Shown: positions 18,896 to 28,509 of the stretch, in pieces
Layout of the letters: each line of letters starts with the position of its first letter
Position numbering within the stretch: the first letter of the stretch is position 1
Assembly: GCA_900323505.1 (NCBI GenBank)
Contig: OOIN01000003.1
Span: 1,550,001 to 1,614,000 of the forward strand
DNA length: 64,000 nt
Source of the DNA: Ustilago trichophora
Taxonomy: Eukaryota; Basidiomycota; Ustilaginomycetes; Ustilaginales; Ustilaginaceae
Reading direction: 5' to 3'
Notes under the pieces: model-generated
Told to the model about the DNA's origin: nothing
The model's input: only the letters and a program-made list of their open reading frames with translations
The model's database searches: none
Position numbers and translations under genes: made by a program

Positions 18896-21800
18896 ATGAC
18901 AATCACCACCGCGGGCACCGCCGTCCACCTTGCCCCCACAGTTACAAAGACATTCTTCAAGCACTACTACAAGAAAGCCAAGCGTTCTCTCAAGAATCGC
19001 ACTGCTTCCCGCTCCAATGCTGCTACCGCCGCTGACCCGCACGATCGCAGGAACGCCACAGACGAATTCATGTTTGACGAGGCCTTCCACATTGTTAAGG
19101 CGTTTATCGAGATTGGCACGAGTGATACGGTGGAGGCGATTCAGAATTTCACCGATGCTCCTGCGCCGCCGATTCCCTGGGCTACGACGCTGCCGGTAAT
19201 GATCCCTATGGAGAGCTGTGATGAGGCAGCCAAGGTGATCGTGGATCATTTGGGACCACAGGATCTCGAGAAGCTGGTCGGTGGTGAGAAGTGGTGGCAG
19301 TTGAGACCTTTGCCGGGGCTGCAGGGTGAGTGGATTGCCATGTCGAACGATTGGAAGAAGATGAAGAGTATGGAGAAAAAGGCAGCGCAGCAAAGTCAAA
19401 CGGGCAGTGCGACTAAGGATGGTCAGCAGCAGAGTAAGCCTTCTACGGTCAAGGCTAGACGGAGGAGGAACAAGCGGCATGAACGGGCACTGTCAGAGAT
19501 CAGGGCCATGCGCCAAAAGACAGAGTCGGCTCTCAAACGTCGCTCTCAATCGTTCAAGAGGACTTCACAGGATGCCAATCGCCAGCAAGAGACTGCAACC
19601 ACAGACACTACCCCATCCACCGAAGCCCATGACGTCGACGATGCAGCTTCAACAACCTCCACTGATTCTCACGTGCCCCAGCCCAACATCGACGCTGCCG
19701 CCGAACTAGCATCCGACAATGGCCTCGACGGCGACGATCAAGCAGCAGAAACCGAAGAACTCGACCGTCTTCAACGAGTGATGCTCTACTTCCACGGCGG
19801 TGGATACTATTTCGGCTCGCTTGCCACGCATCGATACCAGATCGTCCGCTATGCTCGCAAGTTTGGAGGCAAGTGTTTTGCACCCATCTATCGTAAAGCT
19901 CCTCAATATCCTTGGCCATGCGCACTCCAGGATGCTGTTGCGAGCTACCTGTACCTCATCGATCCTCCCAAGGGGGCCAAGCATACCGCGGTGGATCCGA
20001 AGAAGCTCGTCGTCGCTGGAGATAGTGCAGGAGGTGGGTTGACACTGGCCCTGCTGACAGTGATCAGGGATATGGGCTTGCCAGCGCCGGCAGGGGCAGT
20101 GCTGATCTCGCCATGGTGCGATATGACGCATTCGTTCCCGAGTATTCTGCAAAACACGGCGACGGATATCATCCCGCCGTATGGATTCATTCACAAACCA
20201 TCGACGCTTTGGCCTATCAATGCGACCCCACCGGTAAGCGAGGAGAAGAAGCAAGAGAAGGGCAAAAGTGATAGTGAACAGGAGCCTAGGCGCAAAGTTC
20301 CTGTTGGAGTCGAAGAAGATAACAACGACAGGAAGGACGACACAGAACCTGCTGCGCGCAAGAGCCAGGACGGTGGCAACCTTACCTCAAGTCGAGTGTC
20401 TGTAGAGAGCAAATCTGCACCAGCTCACAAGAATGGCGTCCCTCCAGCCCCCGACCTGCTCTGGTCGGATCCCATCAACATCCACCGTTCCGACGCTTCT
20501 AAAGATGACATTGAGCTGCGCGAACAAATCCAACTCTACGCAACCAACGACCAACTCACCCACCCTCTCTGCTCTGCGGTCCTCAGTGGCTCCCTTGGCG
20601 GCCTCCCTCCCTTGTACATCCTCGCTGGAGACGCTGAAGTTCTACGCGATGAGATCGTCTACCTTGCCCACCGAGCTGCGCATCCTGACCGCTACCCTCT
20701 GCGCAAAGACTTGCTCGATCATTGCGCACGCAGCCGCGAGAATGCGGAAAAGTACGATTCGCAACCGACAAAGGTGCACTTGCAGATTTACGATCAGATG
20801 TGCCACGTGTTGACGGCCTTTGCGTTTACCTCGCAGAGCAGATTCGCATATAGAGGTGTGGCGTCGTTTGTGAAACATGTTACGGGGGCACCGACAAACA
20901 TCAAGAATCCTTTCCCGGAGGTGCAGGAAGGTGAGCAAGGTCCAGAGAAGGATGGAGAGGGTAATTGGGACGAAGCTGGGGTGGGGGATGGCAGTAGTGA
21001 TGATGGCGGAGATGGGGCAAGTGATAATTTGGGCGGGGAGGTGGTTTCTCCGCCCCTGGCATCGAGCTTGAAGAGCTCACAGGCTTCGATGGGCGGAATG
21101 GAGAGGGAGAGATCGAGTTCAGGCGGGATGCTGGCGGGTGCGATTACGATGACGCCGTCGTCGTCTGGTCAGGGTAGTGGTGCCGGTGGGTTGGCCGCAC
21201 TGTCGAGTCTCGGCGAGCCTGTGGACGGCACTCAAGCCCAGCCCATCGCGATCGACACCTCTGTCAAGAGTGGAGACGCTCGGCTTCGCGATGAACCGGA
21301 ACCAATCTCCGCCGTCGACCCATCCCACGATACCCCTGTTACAACTCATAACAACACCGCATCAACGTCCTCTACCGACAACAAAGGTCGCCATCGCTCC
21401 ATGTCCAAAGTGTTGAGCGACACACTGCACGGCCATCTCTCTGGCGATCATAACGGCAGTCACTCCTCCTCCCGCCACCACACTACTACCCCTTCTTCCA
21501 CATCCACCCGTCCTCGACGGGGAACTTCTGACGTTGCCAACGAGTACGCTGGGCAAGTGCCTCTGCTCCGCCCTTCGTTCCAGTCGTTTATGATCCGAGA
21601 GCGCGTAGATGTGCGCGGCTACCTGCGACCTTTAGAGCCCGAATCATCCCTCCAAGCCCTCCGTATGGACCCTGACGAAATTGGCCGGATCAAAGAAGGT
21701 CCTGTCGGTCGCTATCTCGACGGTCAAACTCAATGGGCCAAGCGGTTCGCCAAAACTGCCAAGAAAGTCGAAAAGCAACGTGCAAAAAACGAGCAGCTTG

Positions 21801-22486
21801 CCACCAAGATGTTGGAAGAAGCGGCCAGTCAAGGATTGATGGATATCGACGGGTTGAAACGGAAGAGGGATGGGCTGTTACGGAATGCTGCTGCGAGTCC
21901 TGCCGGTGAGGAAGGCAATACTGCGGGTGGGGGAGGATATGGGGGAGGTGCGAGGGGTGGGTCTGGGTTGGGGTTGAGTGCGGTGGATGTAGCAGGGCAG
22001 GCGGAGAAGACTAGATCGAAATGGGGCTGGTTGGCTGATTTCGGGCCTATGGATCTGGTCGGAGAGACGCCTCCTCCAGGAGCCATTGCTGGAAGGAGAG
22101 ATACCGACGATGCACTGGTTTTGCTGAGACGATCGCTTCAAATCCGGGCTCGAGCGTATGGGATTCAGCGAAAATCCCGCTTCTGGGGCGCAGAAGATAA
22201 ACCGGTTCGTGCACATCTCAGAGCTGAACCAGAGACAGATCTGGACACGGAAACGAGCACCGACCCCACGGGCAAGACGACCGATCCAGAGGGTGAGGGT
22301 ACAAAGAAGAAAGGTGGACACCATCATCATCATAGAGGACTGAGGGTGTGGAACTTGTTGATGGTTAGGAAGCCGCCGAGTGCACCTTCTGCTACTGAGG
22401 GGAAGGGCAAGGGTAAGGCCAAGTCGAGTAATACTGCTACTCCAAGGGCAAAGCCTAGTGTGCTCAAGGCAGCAGACGAGACGTAA
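18896..22486 (+). CDS. Large alpha/beta hydrolase (HSL/abhydrolase-3 type lipase or esterase)
   Basis: A 1196-residue single-exon protein. The hydrolase core starts at residue ~290 with the oxyanion motif YFHGGGYYFGS, followed by RKAPQYPWPCALQDAV and the nucleophile elbow VAGDSAGGG. The acid (LAGDAEVLRDE) and base (YDQMCHVLTAF) come after an insertion of about 110 low-complexity, charged residues (around 440-545) that splits the fold. The N-terminal ~290 residues include a basic KHYYKKAKRSLKNR stretch. The C-terminal ~500 residues are largely Ser/Gly/Asp-rich, with a conserved-looking RPSFQSFMIRERVDVRGYL block and a short His run near the end. HSL-type enzymes hydrolyse acylglycerols or steryl esters; the substrate here is unknown. 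The start ATG lies in caacaATGa. Confidence 0.82.
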   Translation: MTITTAGTAVHLAPTVTKTFFKHYYKKAKRSLKNRTASRSNAATAADPHDRRNATDEFMFDEAFHIVKAFIEIGTSDTVEAIQNFTDAPAPPIPWATTLPVMIPMESCDEAAKVIVDHLGPQDLEKLVGGEKWWQLRPLPGLQGEWIAMSNDWKKMKSMEKKAAQQSQTGSATKDGQQQSKPSTVKARRRRNKRHERALSEIRAMRQKTESALKRRSQSFKRTSQDANRQQETATTDTTPSTEAHDVDDAASTTSTDSHVPQPNIDAAAELASDNGLDGDDQAAETEELDRLQRVMLYFHGGGYYFGSLATHRYQIVRYARKFGGKCFAPIYRKAPQYPWPCALQDAVASYLYLIDPPKGAKHTAVDPKKLVVAGDSAGGGLTLALLTVIRDMGLPAPAGAVLISPWCDMTHSFPSILQNTATDIIPPYGFIHKPSTLWPINATPPVSEEKKQEKGKSDSEQEPRRKVPVGVEEDNNDRKDDTEPAARKSQDGGNLTSSRVSVESKSAPAHKNGVPPAPDLLWSDPINIHRSDASKDDIELREQIQLYATNDQLTHPLCSAVLSGSLGGLPPLYILAGDAEVLRDEIVYLAHRAAHPDRYPLRKDLLDHCARSRENAEKYDSQPTKVHLQIYDQMCHVLTAFAFTSQSRFAYRGVASFVKHVTGAPTNIKNPFPEVQEGEQGPEKDGEGNWDEAGVGDGSSDDGGDGASDNLGGEVVSPPLASSLKSSQASMGGMERERSSSGGMLAGAITMTPSSSGQGSGAGGLAALSSLGEPVDGTQAQPIAIDTSVKSGDARLRDEPEPISAVDPSHDTPVTTHNNTASTSSTDNKGRHRSMSKVLSDTLHGHLSGDHNGSHSSSRHHTTTPSSTSTRPRRGTSDVANEYAGQVPLLRPSFQSFMIRERVDVRGYLRPLEPESSLQALRMDPDEIGRIKEGPVGRYLDGQTQWAKRFAKTAKKVEKQRAKNEQLATKMLEEAASQGLMDIDGLKRKRDGLLRNAAASPAGEEGNTAGGGGYGGGARGGSGLGLSAVDVAGQAEKTRSKWGWLADFGPMDLVGETPPPGAIAGRRDTDDALVLLRRSLQIRARAYGIQRKSRFWGAEDKPVRAHLRAEPETDLDTETSTDPTGKTTDPEGEGTKKKGGHHHHHRGLRVWNLLMVRKPPSAPSATEGKGKGKAKSSNTATPRAKPSVLKAADET

Positions 22487-22552
22487 GTTAATGCAGCAAA
22501 CACAGTTTCAAACACGAAAGCTCAATCCAAACGCAGATGTCAATCCACACGT

Positions 22553-22587
22553 GTGCGTGTTTGTGTGTTTGTGTGTTTGTGTGTGGG
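22553..22587. repeat. GT/GTTT-rich simple repeat
   Basis: Imperfect TGTGTTTG repeat units in the convergent spacer after the hydrolase gene. Confidence 0.85.
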
Positions 22588-22748
22588 CGGGCGTTGATAG
22601 GTGTCGACAGACAGATAGGGATTCTGGAGAGATGCATGCTTTCCGAGAGTTGCAAGACATTGTTGATGATATGTACAGAGACTGAGATGGCAATGAAAAT
22701 GTTGGGCATAAAGTATGTCGAATGGTTTGCATTCAGACGAAGGGATGT

Positions 22749-24059
22749 TTACTTCTTCTTGGTCGGGCTGCCACTGGAGCTGCCTCCGCCGAGTTTCCTG
22801 GTCACCTTAGTAGGAGTGACGCCCTCAGCAACAGCACCGCTCGACTCGGCTGCAGCTTCCTCATCCGCAATGTCGTTGACGAGCTTCTTGTCCGCCTTCC
22901 TTGCGGTTCCCGCGGGGACAGGAGCGACTTCGTGTGCAGGCTGAGGGGGAGCGGCAGCCGCAGCGGCGCGAGCGTTGCGTTCGGCCTCTGCGCGGTAAAC
23001 GGCAGCCTCTTCCTCGGGGGTGAGCGGCAAAGCGATCCTGCCCTCCTGACGGGCCTTGATCCTCTTCCATGCGATGCCGGCGATGAGAGCGACGATTTGG
23101 AGCGAGATGCTGAGGATGATAGCTGCGGTCAGAGGAGCAGGACGAGGTTCACCATCATCTCGGCCACCGATCAGGCTAAAGTGCTTGTGCCAAAGGAGGC
23201 CGATGTTGAGGTAGACACCGGCGACGGTCCAGGTCAGATCGGCGGTGGCAAAGATCCACAGAGCTGAAAAGACTCCGAGACCAGCGACGATACCGAATGC
23301 TGGCCAGAGGCCTTGGACGAGAGCTTCATGGCCGCCGGAACCAAAATCGTATCCGAGGGCCATGAAGAGTTGCTGCCAGAGATCGTACTGCAGCGTGATG
23401 ACGAGGAAGAGCTTGACAGGGACGTGGATAAAGAGCCAATCGAGAGGATGCTTGGCGGCGGGAGGGTATCGGACGGCTAGGACGAGAGCGTTGAAGAGGA
23501 GAAGAAGTGCGATGACGCCCAAGGTGGCGGTACCGAGGATAAAAGTGAGGGGACGGTCGAGGATCCAAAAGATGGCCCAGAGGACCATCATGTAGTTGGC
23601 CAAGGCGAGGCGGGTACCAACGCCATGGACGAGCGCCTTTTTGGTCTCGGGAGTGCGACTGAGCAGGAGGAAGACGGAGAATCCTATGAGTAGCACGTAG
23701 AGGATGGCCCAGTAGAAGAGCACGAACGAGTCCTGCACTGATACGTAGGTGGGATGACGACGTGACACCTGTTGCAAGTTAGGCTTGATGAGCTTGGATC
23801 CGCATAGAATCATGACGCCCATCTGCAGCAACACAGATAAGGGCGTGAGGATCTGCATCCTCGTGAGAGACTTGACCTCGTTGGGCTCCATGGTGGACGA
23901 GAGTTGATGATAACGCTGGGAGAGACCCGAAGCAGGATGGTTGGGATTCGATGGCACTTCGCTGTCGGCGCGAAACTGGTCCGAGTGCTCGGGGTCCTCG
24001 GGACGGTAAATGTAGTCGGGTTGAGGCTGCTGGTTGGAAGCCGTATTGCTGCTAGGCAT
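22749..24059 (-). CDS. Fungal multipass membrane protein, function unknown
   Basis: A 436-residue protein from the ATG at 24059; the frame upstream to 24077 has only a GTG. The first ~75 residues are polar (MPSSNTASNQQPQ), followed by roughly eight hydrophobic helices, for example LSVLLQMGVMILCGS, FVLFYWAILYVLLIGFSVF, NYMMVLWAIFWIL, TLGVIALLLLFNALVLA, VKLFLVITLQY, GIVAGLGVFSALWIFAT and AAIILSISLQIVALIAG. The tail is an Ala/Glu-rich, coiled-coil-like segment ending GSPTKKK. I do not recognise a transporter or receptor signature. The gene converges on the hydrolase (262 bp apart) and diverges from the aldo-keto reductase. Confidence 0.8.
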   Translation of the reverse strand: MPSSNTASNQQPQPDYIYRPEDPEHSDQFRADSEVPSNPNHPASGLSQRYHQLSSTMEPNEVKSLTRMQILTPLSVLLQMGVMILCGSKLIKPNLQQVSRRHPTYVSVQDSFVLFYWAILYVLLIGFSVFLLLSRTPETKKALVHGVGTRLALANYMMVLWAIFWILDRPLTFILGTATLGVIALLLLFNALVLAVRYPPAAKHPLDWLFIHVPVKLFLVITLQYDLWQQLFMALGYDFGSGGHEALVQGLWPAFGIVAGLGVFSALWIFATADLTWTVAGVYLNIGLLWHKHFSLIGGRDDGEPRPAPLTAAIILSISLQIVALIAGIAWKRIKARQEGRIALPLTPEEEAAVYRAEAERNARAAAAAAPPQPAHEVAPVPAGTARKADKKLVNDIADEEAAAESSGAVAEGVTPTKVTRKLGGGSSSGSPTKKK

Positions 24060-25047
24060 GATCTTGCCTGGTTTCACGCCTTGTGAGTCGTGGAGGGAAG
24101 GATGCAGTTCGAGCTGCTTGTTGATGTTGTGGAAAGGTGAGAGAGGACGAGATGATGTATGATGCTAGCGTTGGCCAGTGAGCGAGGAATGCGAGTTGAG
24201 CTAAATTTGGCAGAGAGACTGAGAGAGAGTGGAGGATTGCCCGTCTTCTTTGGCGTATTGTAGCTGCAGCTCTGCAAAGATGCATTTCCGCTTCGGCGCT
24301 CGATGACGCTGACCGAATCGTCGATGCATTTCATGGCCCATGCCAAGAATGTATCAGCGGCCGATTCCATCCGGTTAGGGTTACATCGGTGATCAATGTT
24401 AGAGCCACAATCGCAAACCAGCGTGGAGGTGGAGGCCAAGTTCTGAAAAAAACCAAAAGCCTGCGTCAAACCTGCGTCAAGCCACCGCTCCACAAGCAGC
24501 ATGCACGGCTCGACATCAGGCTTGACAGCCGGGCTTTGCTTTTTGCTTTGCTTTGCTTTGCTTTGCCTCGTCTTTTGCGACGTCTCTAGTACTTCGTATT
24601 GTGATTCCAAACTCCACTTGAGAAAGCGCCTCCCCGCAACGGAGTTTAGCTGCTGGTCATCGTGCACGGATTGCCTTTGCCATGGAACACCTGCCTGGGA
24701 CTTCTGATCGTGCTCTTCCACACCCGCGGAGTCGTCTGAACTCAGCGTCGTCTGATGTTGGTAGTGTCCTCCACTCTGCTCTCCACTCGGTGTTTTGGGA
24801 CCCATGGTAGCGAGTAGTGCCCATCGCGCGCAAGAAACAGCCAATACAGCGGTCAGATAGCCGGAGCTCCACAATCTGTACGACGGAGCATTTGGAAGAT
24901 TCCTGTGTGGCCTTTCTCTCCTTCACCATACCTATATCTAACCCCCTTCCGCGATCATTCCAATCTCACAACTTTCCTCCCAACAACTCCGAGTTGAACA
25001 ACTTTTCTCACTGCCTTCGCATCACAGCACAACTGTACTGATTCACC
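24060..25047. other. Divergent intergenic region with CTTTG repeat
   Basis: About 1 kb between the multipass gene (-) and the aldo-keto reductase gene (+). It contains a CTTTG pentanucleotide repeat and pyrimidine-rich leader before 25048. I see no gene. Confidence 0.5.
24534..24566. repeat. (CTTTG)n pentanucleotide repeat
   Basis: About six tandem CTTTG units with one imperfect unit near the left end. Confidence 0.85.
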
Positions 25048-26196
25048 ATGGGTATCTTTGACGCCGAGAAGCCAATCTCCAAGCTGGACCGACACCGCGT
25101 CCTTGCTCCCAAGGCCGGTGTCCGCGTCTCCCCACTCTGCTTGGGCGCCATGTCCATCGGCAACAAGTGGAAGGACATGATGTCTGGTGGTCTTGACAAG
25201 GATGCCACCTTCGAACTCCTCGATGCCTTTTACAAGCTCGGTGGAAACTTTATCGACACTGCCAACCTCTACACCGATGGCGAATCCGAAGAGTTCCTCG
25301 GCGAGTGGATGGAAGCGCGTAAGATCCGCGACGAGATCGTCCTCGCCACCAAAGCAACCTCGCCCTACAAGACGCGCGAGTTGGGCACCCACGTCACCAC
25401 CAACTTTGTCGGCAACTCGGCTAAATCCATCTGGGTCTCGACCAACGACTCGCTCAAGAAGCTCCGCACCGATTACATCGATATCATGTACATTCACTGG
25501 TGGGACTGGTCGACGAGCATCGAAGAGATGATGCAGGCGTTGAACAAGTTGGTCCAGTCCGGCAAGGTGTTGTATTTGGGTGCCAGTGATATGCCTGCTT
25601 GGGTGGTGGCTGCCGCCAACACGTATGCGAGGGCGCACAACTTGGCTCAGTTCGTCGTCTACCAGGGTAAATGGAATGCAGCCGAGAGGGACTTTGAGAG
25701 GGAGATCATTCCTATGGCTCGCGAGTTTGGCATGGCTCTCGCTCCTTGGGGTGCTTTGGGTCAGGGTAGATTCAAGACCCCGGAGCAGGTGGCTGAAAGG
25801 GAAAAGAGCCAGGGTCCTCTCCGTGGTGGTGGTGCAGCCTTGACCGAAAAGGAGAAGAACATCTCTGCCGTCCTTCATCAGATCGGAACCGAAGAGCTCG
25901 GTGGACTCAGCATTACAGGTGTGGCTCTGGCTTACTGCATCTCCAAGTATCCTTACGTCTTCCCCATTGTCGGTGGAACCAAGATCTCACACCTCGAGGA
26001 CAACGTAAAGGCAATCGGCGTCGTACTCACCGACGAGCAGATCAAGAAGATCGAAGATGTAGTCCCCTTCGACCCCGGATTCCCCATGAGCATGATCGGT
26101 GCAGACCCACACCTGACCGGTAAGACCCAGATGGGCCTCCTCGCCCACGGTGGTCACCTTGACTGGGTCAAGCATCCCAAGGCTCCTTCCTTTTGA
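25048..26196 (+). CDS. Aldo-keto reductase, aryl-alcohol dehydrogenase (AAD)-like
   Basis: A 382-residue single-exon protein from caccATGgg. It is a (beta/alpha)8 NADPH oxidoreductase: the catalytic tetrad is visible as Asp in NFIDTANLY, Tyr in the same motif, Lys in VLATKATSP and His in DIMYIHWWDWS. The cofactor end carries PIVGGTKISHLEDNVKAI. The sequence pattern (VSPLCLGAMSIGNKW, LAPWGALGQGRF) is that of fungal AAD14/norsolorinic-acid-reductase-type enzymes, which reduce aromatic aldehydes or ketones. The substrate cannot be read from sequence. It is followed in tandem by the adenosine deaminase-like gene 371 bp downstream; a functional link is not evident. Confidence 0.92.
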   Translation: MGIFDAEKPISKLDRHRVLAPKAGVRVSPLCLGAMSIGNKWKDMMSGGLDKDATFELLDAFYKLGGNFIDTANLYTDGESEEFLGEWMEARKIRDEIVLATKATSPYKTRELGTHVTTNFVGNSAKSIWVSTNDSLKKLRTDYIDIMYIHWWDWSTSIEEMMQALNKLVQSGKVLYLGASDMPAWVVAAANTYARAHNLAQFVVYQGKWNAAERDFEREIIPMAREFGMALAPWGALGQGRFKTPEQVAEREKSQGPLRGGGAALTEKEKNISAVLHQIGTEELGGLSITGVALAYCISKYPYVFPIVGGTKISHLEDNVKAIGVVLTDEQIKKIEDVVPFDPGFPMSMIGADPHLTGKTQMGLLAHGGHLDWVKHPKAPSF

Positions 26197-26567
26197 GTAG
26201 ATTTTGTAGCTCCCTAAGACCTCGGTAACTCTTGTCTTGTGATGCCTATGTGCTCAATTATAAAAGTATGTTGCCCAAATGTCTGCCCTGTCGCTTGTGT
26301 ATGGTGGGGTGAGCAATGTGCACTTTTTTGCTGGGCTGCATTGCCGGCCGTTGTGTAAAGAGGTTGGATTCGGAAGCTCGGGGTTTTTACTAAAGCTGCG
26401 TTAAAAGCTGCATCGTTTTCGGCCAAAGCCGAACACCATTCTCGTGTGCGACCCCGGTTTTTGGGCCACGCGACAGCTTGTGTAACAATTTTTCGTTTCC
26501 CCTTCGTCCTCGTTTGCACATCAACCACAACCTTCCCTTTCCCCCTCTTGCCCATAGACGGTAGAAG
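26197..26567. other. Intergenic spacer, tandem genes
   Basis: 371 bp between the aldo-keto reductase and the ADGF-like gene; pyrimidine-rich sequence precedes 26568. No gene seen. Confidence 0.5.
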
Positions 26568-28292
26568 ATGACGACGCCATTAGACATAGAAGCCTACACC
26601 CAGGCGGTGGAGGCACTCAAGCGCCAAGAATCCAGCATTCGATACGACCATGCCGCGCTCTCCAACATGACTTCAGATGAAGCACGGGCAAACACGATCT
26701 TCACCCGGTTGCGCGATGCTGAAGTACAGGCACGATGGGAAAAGGAAGGCGATCTGGAAAATTTTGCAGGAATGGACTTCTACGGTGCCCGAGAGAACGG
26801 TCTAGGACATCACGAACCGACGGATGTATGGAACGCTGTTCATCGGATGCCAAAGGGTGCACTTCTGCACTGTCATTTTGATGGTACGGTGGATACGAGG
26901 TTCTTGTTGGAACATGCGAGAAATACGCCTGGGATGGCGATGAAGAGCGATTTGCCGCTGTCGAACGGGGAGGCATTGTGGAAGGCTACAGTAGAGTTCT
27001 TGGTGTTGCCGGAGGGTCAAGTTAGGGCAAAGGAGAGCATCTACTCTGAAGACTATGTGCCAGGATCGTGGGTCAGCTTCAAGGTTGCCCGAGATACCTT
27101 CCCCTACCCACACGCTTACTTGTCAGAAAAGCATGAGAAGGCTGAATCAGGACTGCCCAAGTACCTCCCACCCGCAACGGCTGCAAACGGAACTCATACC
27201 TCCACAGCAGCGAACGGTGCAAGTTGCGATAAAGGTCTCGCCTTTGACGCCTACGTTCACGCTCTCATGACGCTCACCCCGCACCAAGCCGCTCCAACCA
27301 TCACCAATAGCAAGCAAGCTTGGGCCAAGTTCCAATCCACTTTCGGAGTCATCGCTGGTCTCATCGGATACGAACCCACTCTGAAAGCCTACACCAAGGA
27401 GCTTCTCCGTTCGCACGCCCGCGATGGAATCTCTTACACCGAAACGCGCATCAACTTTCTCACCGAATTCATGGTTCGTCAAGATGGCACTCCCAACCTG
27501 AACCACGAAGAATGGGTCCGCATCTTTATCGAAGCTGTTAACGAGGTCAAATCAGAGATCATCGATGGCAGTTTTATCGATGCCAAGATCATCTATACCA
27601 CCGTCCGATTCGTTGACAACGAAAAGCTTCGATGGTACCTCGAGGACTGTATTGCGCTCAAGAAAAAGTTCCCCGAGTGGATCGTTGGATTTGACCTTGT
27701 CGGTCACGAAGATCCGCTTCTGCCTCTCAAGGTGTACATCCCTGAATTGCTCCGTTTCAAACAACGCTGCATTGAAGAGAACCTCGAAATCCCATTCGTC
27801 TTTCACGCAGGAGAAACGCTCGAAGACGGAGGCGATGCAGATATGAATCTGTACGATGCAATTGTGCTGGACACAAAGCGCATCGGTCACGGCGTATCTC
27901 TGGCTCGTCATCCAACCTTGATAGATATGGTCAAAGAGAGAGATATCTGCGTCGAGATTTGCCCCATCTCGAACCAGATTTTGGGCTATACAGCTTCGAT
28001 TTGCTCCCATCCGAGCTTGCTAGCTCTGCTGCATAGGAATGTTGCCGTAGCACTGTCCTCGGATGATCCGAGCATCTTTGAAAATTTCGGACTGTCGTAC
28101 GATTTCTACCAGCTGGTCATCAGCGCCAAATCGACAACATTGGTATCGCTCGCTGCCCTGGCGAGAAGGTCGCTCAAGTATGCCTTGGTCGCGGAGGAAA
28201 AGAAGGAGGTCATGCTGAAAGACTTCGATAGGAGGTGGGAAGAGTACATTGCTTGGTTCTTGAAAGAGTATGGACATGTGGCCAAGCAATAA
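26568..28292 (+). CDS. Adenosine deaminase-related growth factor (ADGF/CECR1)-type deaminase
   Basis: A 574-residue single-exon metal-dependent deaminase. Zinc ligands and catalytic residues of the adenosine deaminase family are present: HCHFDGT (HxH), FHAGET (His and Glu), KRIGHGVSL and the LSSDDPSIF Asp pair. The long N-terminal region and the VEICPISNQILGY block match the ADGF/ADA2 branch, which converts adenosine to inosine and is often secreted. Here no signal peptide is apparent: the N-terminus is MTTPLDIEAYTQAVEAL. A Thr/Ala/Asn-rich loop (around residues 203-222) appears to be an insertion. It is probably intracellular purine salvage, though non-classical secretion or an adenine/AMP substrate cannot be excluded. 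It converges on the sulfotransferase-like gene, 217 bp apart. Confidence 0.88.
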   Translation: MTTPLDIEAYTQAVEALKRQESSIRYDHAALSNMTSDEARANTIFTRLRDAEVQARWEKEGDLENFAGMDFYGARENGLGHHEPTDVWNAVHRMPKGALLHCHFDGTVDTRFLLEHARNTPGMAMKSDLPLSNGEALWKATVEFLVLPEGQVRAKESIYSEDYVPGSWVSFKVARDTFPYPHAYLSEKHEKAESGLPKYLPPATAANGTHTSTAANGASCDKGLAFDAYVHALMTLTPHQAAPTITNSKQAWAKFQSTFGVIAGLIGYEPTLKAYTKELLRSHARDGISYTETRINFLTEFMVRQDGTPNLNHEEWVRIFIEAVNEVKSEIIDGSFIDAKIIYTTVRFVDNEKLRWYLEDCIALKKKFPEWIVGFDLVGHEDPLLPLKVYIPELLRFKQRCIEENLEIPFVFHAGETLEDGGDADMNLYDAIVLDTKRIGHGVSLARHPTLIDMVKERDICVEICPISNQILGYTASICSHPSLLALLHRNVAVALSSDDPSIFENFGLSYDFYQLVISAKSTTLVSLAALARRSLKYALVAEEKKEVMLKDFDRRWEEYIAWFLKEYGHVAKQ

Positions 28293-28509
28293 TGCTTGGT
28301 ATGTTAACCTTTTTTACCGCTCCGTCTCAATGATTCATATGCACAAAACTCAACACAATCGGACCGATTGCGACATCAGCCGGATATCACGCTGAAAGAT
28401 GACTTGAACGATGCACTGGTGCGGAATCTGAGTGTGTATCTTGATGATACAAGCAGCATAGCTTGTGCCTTCTTTTTATTTACGGAATCAAGACATCTGA
28501 GAGGGTTGG

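Noticed and set aside
24366..24390. TTAGGGTTA word resembling a telomere repeat
   Set aside because: A single short occurrence; not a telomeric array.
24955..25878. 307-codon minus-strand open frame
   Set aside because: Antisense to the aldo-keto reductase; shadow frame.
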